From positions 6,086-19,613 of the forward strand of contig JAOXYB010015343.1 of NCBI GenBank assembly GCA_028565635.1: a stretch of DNA of 13,528 nucleotides, written 5' to 3'. The notes beneath the pieces were generated by a model. The model saw nothing but the letters and a program-made list of their open reading frames with translations, was not told where the DNA came from and made no database searches. Of this stretch, positions 9,701 to 13,528 are shown piece by piece. Source of the stretch: Phoronis ovalis. Its lineage: Eukaryota; Phoronida; Phoronidae. Both the position numbers and the translations under genes were made by a program. Position 1 is the first letter of the stretch, and each line of letters opens with the position of its first letter.

Positions 9701-12260
9701 CCGTCCATGGAAACCGAAATAGCAGAAATAGGCGATCCTTAACTTGCATGTGGCAGATGGGCTAAACTAACAGTAATAGCAGTGAATGGTATTGTAAAGC
9801 TTGTCAACCTTTAATCGAAGACGAAGTTCACTGCCTAACGAAATGTCTAAAATATGATAATCAATGAAAACAACGTGCGATAATCTCAAATTCATTATTT
9901 CAAATCTATTCCACATAGACTGAAAGATGCTTACATTCTACTCTTTATGGACACTACTTATTGACTATATTTCTGAATTAGCATGTTTCCTGGGTAAATC
10001 ATTTGACATTCACTTAGAATTATTACAGGCAGTAGCATCATAAGTCTAAATCATATTCTCAATTGTGCAAACTAGTTTTCATTCACATTATTATATTATC
10101 TGCATTCAGTAATTTCTTAGATTGTCTTTGTAGCTTTTGTTTAGTTCCAGTGACTACACAGATGTAAGATTTTCTGCTTGTCAATAATGTATTATTGTAT
10201 TTATTGTTAGATAGTAGTAGTAGTAGAAGTAGTAGAAGTAGTATTGTCCGTTTTCTATATAAAGAGGTTTAATTTCCTTCCGTAATCGATGCTGTTCTTA
10301 CATATCTACGTCGAGTACATGTTTGTGCCAGGCAGTTTCATTTTAGTATAAAATGGACCTTTCATTGTATGACCGATCTTCGTATTCAGAATTCTTCATC
10401 CTTGACCACGACCTGATATGATAAAAATTGTCTCCAACGGGTTGACTTTAAGTTGAAAACAATTTTTATTGTGACTTCACTTTTTTATCTTAAAATGTCA
10501 CAGGCCGCTTAGCGACACGTTCTTGCTGAAACATTTTTGAGAGTAGGCTATGTCTATATCTCAAATTTACTGATTCAGCTTAACTATAATACTACTGTTC
10601 TAACGGTACACCTTGTTTTTGCCTGGGTCCCTCATTATTTTTAAAGCTTAAAGTGTAAAGTCTAAGTAGGAGATAGTACAGTGTTTTATCTTCTGTATAT
10701 GTCATTCATGATATTAGCATAATACGATAAATTGTTTCATGGCAAACATGACTGTCATATCATCTTATCATAACACGAAAATACTTTATGCAGCCATCCA
10801 GATCAGAGGCCAGACTGAGCCGCGGGGTTGAGCTATTGCTCCGTCTTTGCATTTACCCGAAAATAGTATCGCAGTACGTCTCTACTAAAATGCTTCCTAA
10901 AAAGTGGAATCCCTTTTCCTTGTATTCGCAAAAATTGGTAAAACTAGGGATGTGTTGAGAAACACATATTAATAATAATACTAGCATTGAACAACATATT
11001 ATCAGTTTTATGCTCCTTGATTGTTTTTTCTCGGTATAATTCGTAACGGATATAATACGACTAGATATATAAATATAGATACGGGATATTCAAATATTAA
11101 TTCATGCGTTTACAAGTTTTACAGTATTGGGATGATTAATGTTACTGATTAAAAAAATGATACAGTTTTATACTTGTTTACATACATATTTCATATGAAT
11201 AACATGATAAAGTCAGTGTCACTGTTGTTTTGTCTCGGCGGATGTAAAAATAATAAAGATGACAAATACGGTTAAACCGTTTTTAATTTAATGCTTGACT
11301 ATCCATTAATATAAAATTGTTACTCTCTTAACAGTGCGTGAAAAGAACCAATACTCATCATGGTTGTCAACAGAAGATAATGACACAGATATGACACCTG
11401 AGAAAAATCGCACAAACCGCTGTATTAAGAAAAGACGTGGAAATCTACCAAAAGACGCTGTCAAAACGTTACGTCTCTGGCTTTACAACCATCGTTATAA
11501 CGCGTATCCTAGTGATGAAGAAAAGGTATTACTATCACGTGAAACAAATCTCTCCGTATTACAAGTTTGTAATTGGTTTATCAATGCTAGAAGAAGAATT
11601 TTACCTGAAATGATAAAACGCGAAGGACAAGATCCATTACAGTTTACTATCTCTAGAAAACAAAAACGGTATGATTTGGAATGTAGCGACAACAAACGAA
11701 GGAAGTTGAGCTTCGACTCCTCTGCAAGCACTGGTGATGAAGAATCCAATGATGGTGACGTCAGCAGTTCAGCAGACGACAGTTTACCACCTATGTCACC
11801 AGAACGCTCACGTGATTCTCCATCCCCGCCGATATTGTCTCCAATTGACCTAAAAATGTCAAACAATAATTCATTTTCACCTATATCCATGGAAACATCA
11901 AATGATACACTGACATCATGCCAAGAGTGCAATGCACAACAAGACAATAGCATCAGGTTATCAGCAACAACCTTGCCATATTATCAGTCGTCCACAGAAC
12001 TATATAACCGATATACAAACTCAAACGACATTGACTTGTCCTATCAGAAGTGGAATCACGAAAAAACTGTTACGAGTATAGGATATGACCCTCATGCTAA
12101 TGACTTCAGTTGTTTTCAAATATTAGTAGACGTTGCCATACAAGAGTTGGAAAAGGAGAAAAGAAAAGAAAGAATGAGAAATCTAGAAATATGGTCGCAA
12201 CATGGTTACCATGGCTACCAAATGATGCCTCGTTATGTGCCTATTAACCAAGCATCATGA
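6707..12260 (+). CDS. TGIF: TGIF-type TALE homeodomain transcription factor, two coding exons
   Basis: Exons 6707-6722 and 11335-12260 join to 313 residues. The donor is GAT|GTAAGT, the acceptor is CTCTTAACAG, and the split codon makes Leu6. The TALE homeodomain (about residues 36-98) has the extra-loop AYP (62-64) and recognition helix WFINARRR (86-93, with Ile50-Asn51). RRGNLPK and DPLQFTISR just before and after are TGIF-specific, setting it apart from Meis, Pbx and Irx. A basic stretch at 114-129 could be a nuclear signal. Residues 130-195 are acidic then Ser/Pro-rich with several SP sites and a CtBP-like PIDLK (175-179). [12 protein letters not shown] (262-273) matches the conserved TGIF C-terminal repressor segment, followed by a charged helix. 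TGIFs repress transcription in the nucleus, at their own sites and through Smads (TGF-beta pathway). TGIF1 versus TGIF2 orthology is not decidable; it probably predates that split. Confidence 0.96.
7290..7303. promoter_or_regulatory. 14-bp palindromic E-box GCAACACGTGTTGC
   Basis: A perfect inverted repeat with a CACGTG core inside the TGIF intron, about 570 bases after exon 1. It is the second extended CACGTG palindrome near this exon. Confidence 0.35.
7621..7724. promoter_or_regulatory. Cluster of five TGACA/TGTCA cores (TALE-type sites)
   Basis: The cores lie at 7621-7625, 7653-7657, 7662-7666, 7714-7718 and 7720-7724. The middle two form an inverted pair, TGTCAAAATTGACA at 7653-7666. TGACA is the core recognised by TGIF and Meis/Prep homeodomains, although none of these five carries the preferred following G. 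By hand count the window has roughly fifty such cores, so five in about 100 bases is denser than the background but not decisive. Confidence 0.25.
8832..8848. repeat. Short inverted repeat CATATATC-T-GATATATG
   Basis: Perfect 8-base arms separated by one base, in the TGIF intron. It is AT-rich and could easily be chance. No flanking structure extends it. Confidence 0.3.
10212..10243. repeat. TAG trinucleotide microsatellite, imperfect
   Basis: About ten TAG units interrupted twice by AAG, within the TGIF intron. It is an ordinary simple repeat and likely length-polymorphic. Confidence 0.9.
10421..10469. repeat. 18-bp-stem inverted repeat (hairpin) in the TGIF intron
   Basis: Arms 10421-10438 and 10452-10469 enclose a 13-base loop. 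The outer 11 pairs are perfect, then come two C/A oppositions around one pair, then four perfect pairs. On the minus strand the two oppositions become G-U wobbles, so an RNA from that strand would pair along all 18 positions. On the + strand the stem could extend outward by about four weak pairs. The stem is shorter than a usual pre-miRNA (about 22 bp or more). It may be a small RNA hairpin, a transposon remnant or chance in AT-rich DNA. Confidence 0.4.
11424..11612 (+). other. TGIF: TALE homeodomain of TGIF
   Basis: 63 codons in place of the usual 60, because of the three-residue loop extension AYP between helices 1 and 2. Helix 3 carries WFINARRR, with Ile at position 50 and Asn at 51, the TALE DNA-contact pattern. 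No substitution at a canonical DNA-contacting position is seen. Confidence 0.96.
11841..11855 (+). other. TGIF: CtBP-binding-like motif PIDLK
   Basis: It encodes P-I-D-L-K, close to the PxDLS consensus through which repressors recruit CtBP. It differs in the last position (Lys for Ser). It lies within a Ser/Pro-rich region ([12 protein letters not shown]) about 77 residues after the homeodomain. In human TGIF1 a PLDLS motif lies before the homeodomain (from memory). Confidence 0.45.
12102..12188 (+). other. TGIF: Conserved TGIF C-terminal segment [12 protein letters not shown]
   Basis: [12 protein letters not shown], followed by a charged helix ([16 protein letters not shown]), matches the DFSGFQLLVDVA-type block at the end of vertebrate TGIF1, which belongs to its C-terminal repression region (family knowledge). 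It confirms TGIF identity independently of the homeodomain. Confidence 0.88.
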
Positions 12261-12666
12261 TATTTGTTTGACACAACGCAATGTTATCTGGGAATAATGC
12301 TGCCATTTATTGTGTTAGAAGGCATCATTGAAATCTTTCCATACGTTTCGGCAGCAACTTGTAGCGCCTGCAAAAGAGCGATTAGAGGTGCCCTTGAAAA
12401 TTATAGTTTTTGTTTTACGATGAATGATAAATGATGTCGCTCATTAGAAAATCAGTAAAACATTTTTTGTGTAAATGACCATCACATGCTATTCGTGCGA
12501 AATGCATTTTGACATATGTCAGTGTTAATGGACTGGCGGAAATGTACACACTTTTATACTTCAATTTTTAATCCCATGGGCCAAGTTTACATTTTTTGAA
12601 GTCACGAGGGTCACAGAATGTACAAAGCTAAATAACGCTATTGTATGTGTATCGCAAGTAAACAAT

Positions 12667-12672
12667 AATAAA
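12667..12672 (+). terminator. Proximal polyadenylation signal AATAAA of TGIF
   Basis: A canonical AATAAA about 405 bases after the stop codon, in the context AACAATAATAAATTGG. Confidence 0.45.
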
Positions 12673-13235
12673 TTGGAAGCAAGAGCGATGCTTCCGGAAA
12701 TTTTTGAATACAGGCGTAGTTTTTGGTCAAGCAAAAATTAGAATACTATTATAATTCAGTACAAAAATGCAGGGTCGATCATTTTTAGGAAATCGAAATG
12801 GAAAATATATACAGTGCAATTTATGATATTATTGTTGTAAAAATAGAGTAGAAATAATGTAATAGTAACAGTAATGATAAAAACTTGTCACATGGCTTCC
12901 CATAAGCAGAATTAACTAGTTTTAGAGAAATCAAATTGCAAAATTGAAATGTGCTAGTAATGCTTTGCATTTTAGTTAAAATAGGATTTGGCTAATGTGT
13001 GCATGTGTGTTCGTATAACCAATGTAAGAAGATGGTTACTCTAGAATTATGTGCATGAATGACTCTAGTGTTAGTACTAAAGAATTACGTGAATGAAAAA
13101 AATGTCTTCTGTATAGTAGTCAGTAGCTAAGAATTATAAACTAACTTTATAATGTTTTTTACTAGCTTTTACTAGTTTATATTACAATTTATAATTAATA
13201 ATTTGTTGCATAAAGAAATATGACAGAAGAAAAGC

Positions 13236-13241
13236 AATAAA
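13236..13241 (+). terminator. Distal polyadenylation signal AATAAA of TGIF
   Basis: A canonical AATAAA in AAGCAATAAAATAG, followed within 30 bases by T-rich sequence (TTATTTTCTACTTTATTTC). The T-rich downstream element makes this the better candidate for the transcript end. Confidence 0.55.
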
Positions 13242-13260
13242 ATAGTAATAATTCCAACTT

Positions 13261-13528
13261 ATTTTCTACTTTATTTCTTTCCCTCCGACACATGTCTCTT
13301 CATCCGAATGACCGATGGCGACAGATATTGCTCAACACCCAGGGCTCAACATCAAATTTACACACATGCTGCCACGAGCCGACCCATTTAAGCTATCCCG
13401 AGGTACATAATTGCGCAGTAGAATGCTGATAATAATGAATGACGGCGATATACAATTGCATTTGCGTGTAGCTACTTCAAAACCTGGGACTTTCGCACCT
13501 GTTGCCACGTGCCATTCCGGCTGTGTAT
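13261..13528. other. Unidentified segment of higher G+C, possibly a repeat or the end of a neighbour
   Basis: From about 13280 the sequence becomes clearly richer in G and C than anything before it. A TTTATT at 13270-13275 would be an AATAAA on the minus strand. One minus-strand frame stays open for about 64 codons from the window edge to a TGA near 13335, but its product resembles nothing I know. It could be the 3' part of a gene converging on TGIF, a dispersed repeat, or plain intergenic DNA. A CACGTG lies at about 13506-13511. Confidence 0.35.

Larger units (their letters stand above)
6723..11334 (+). other. TGIF: TGIF intron 1, about 4.6 kb, non-coding
   Basis: It runs from GTAAGTTT to TTACTCTCTTAACAG. 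It holds several short chance open frames (all under about 75 codons, mostly without a real start) and no recognisable gene. Notable elements, listed separately, are a 14-bp palindromic E-box, a cluster of TGACA cores, a TAG trinucleotide repeat and an 18-bp-stem hairpin. There is also a direct repeat of TGACATG at 6758-6764 and 6770-6776, and an A-run near 9569-9578. Long first introns of developmental transcription factor genes often carry enhancers; that is an inference here. Confidence 0.8.
11335..12260 (+). other. TGIF: TGIF exon 2, containing the whole homeodomain and C-terminus
   Basis: The acceptor AG ends at 11334 after a pyrimidine-rich tract. An in-frame TAA at 11307-11309 and the lack of an ATG after it show that this reading frame must be entered by splicing. 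The exon runs uninterrupted to the TGA at 12258-12260 and codes for residues 6-313. The long opposite-strand frame at 11495-11953 is a shadow of this exon. Confidence 0.93.
12261..13260 (+). other. TGIF: TGIF 3' untranslated region
   Basis: AT-rich non-coding DNA after the TGA stop, ending near the distal AATAAA. Two poly(A) signals allow a 3' UTR of about 0.4 kb or 1.0 kb. It contains an ATTTA element near 12305. No open frame or repeat of note was seen. Its 3' limit is inferred from the signal and the change in composition at about 13260. Confidence 0.55.

Noticed and set aside
11756-11763. Second TGACGTCA (CRE palindrome)
   Set aside because: It lies in TGIF coding sequence (Gly-Asp-Val-Ser), where codon content explains it.
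11495-11953. 152-codon frame on the minus strand
   Set aside because: It is antisense to the TGIF coding exon, whose protein is unmistakable. The open reverse frame reflects codon use of the real gene.
1-13528. tRNA genes, rRNA, CRISPR arrays, prokaryotic operons or mobile-element coding genes
   Set aside because: I looked for tRNA B-box sequences, spaced direct repeats, and reverse transcriptase or transposase motifs on both strands and found none. The window is ordinary animal nuclear DNA.

Overview
The window is nuclear genomic DNA from an animal, most likely an invertebrate. The evidence is AT-rich sequence (roughly one third G+C by eye), short exons separated by introns with GT..AG borders, AATAAA signals after the genes, and two clearly animal proteins. 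Nothing in it looks bacterial, viral or organellar. The phylum cannot be fixed from the sequence. The low G+C and gene structure would suit a mollusc or another lophotrochozoan, but that is a guess.

Layout. Positions 53-3071 hold the last five coding exons of IFT52, a core subunit of the intraflagellar transport IFT-B complex, on the + strand. They encode the C-terminal 182 residues, and the 5' part of the gene lies outside the window. A 3' UTR of up to about 690 bases follows, with two AATAAA signals. Next come about 2.7 kb of apparently non-coding DNA, including a CpG-rich patch with a CRE palindrome near 4500-4740. A promoter-like segment at about 6500-6706 (CCAAT box, 16-bp palindromic E-box, two CTGTCA sites) leads into a TGIF-type TALE homeobox gene, also on the + strand. 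That gene has a 16-nt coding part in its first exon (6707-6722), an intron of about 4.6 kb, and one large exon (11335-12260). The predicted protein is 313 residues. About 1 kb of 3' UTR follows. The last ~270 bases have a visibly different, more G+C-rich composition and are not identified.

The two genes lie head-to-tail on one strand, about 3.6 kb apart from stop codon to start codon. They have no obvious shared pathway: one builds cilia, the other is a sequence-specific transcriptional repressor. The region between them and the long TGIF intron are most plausibly regulatory DNA of the homeobox gene. I see no new kind of system here. The most interesting points are the TGIF gene structure, a CtBP-type motif on the C-terminal side of the homeodomain, palindromic E-boxes and TALE-type sites around exon 1, and an 18-bp-stem hairpin in the intron.
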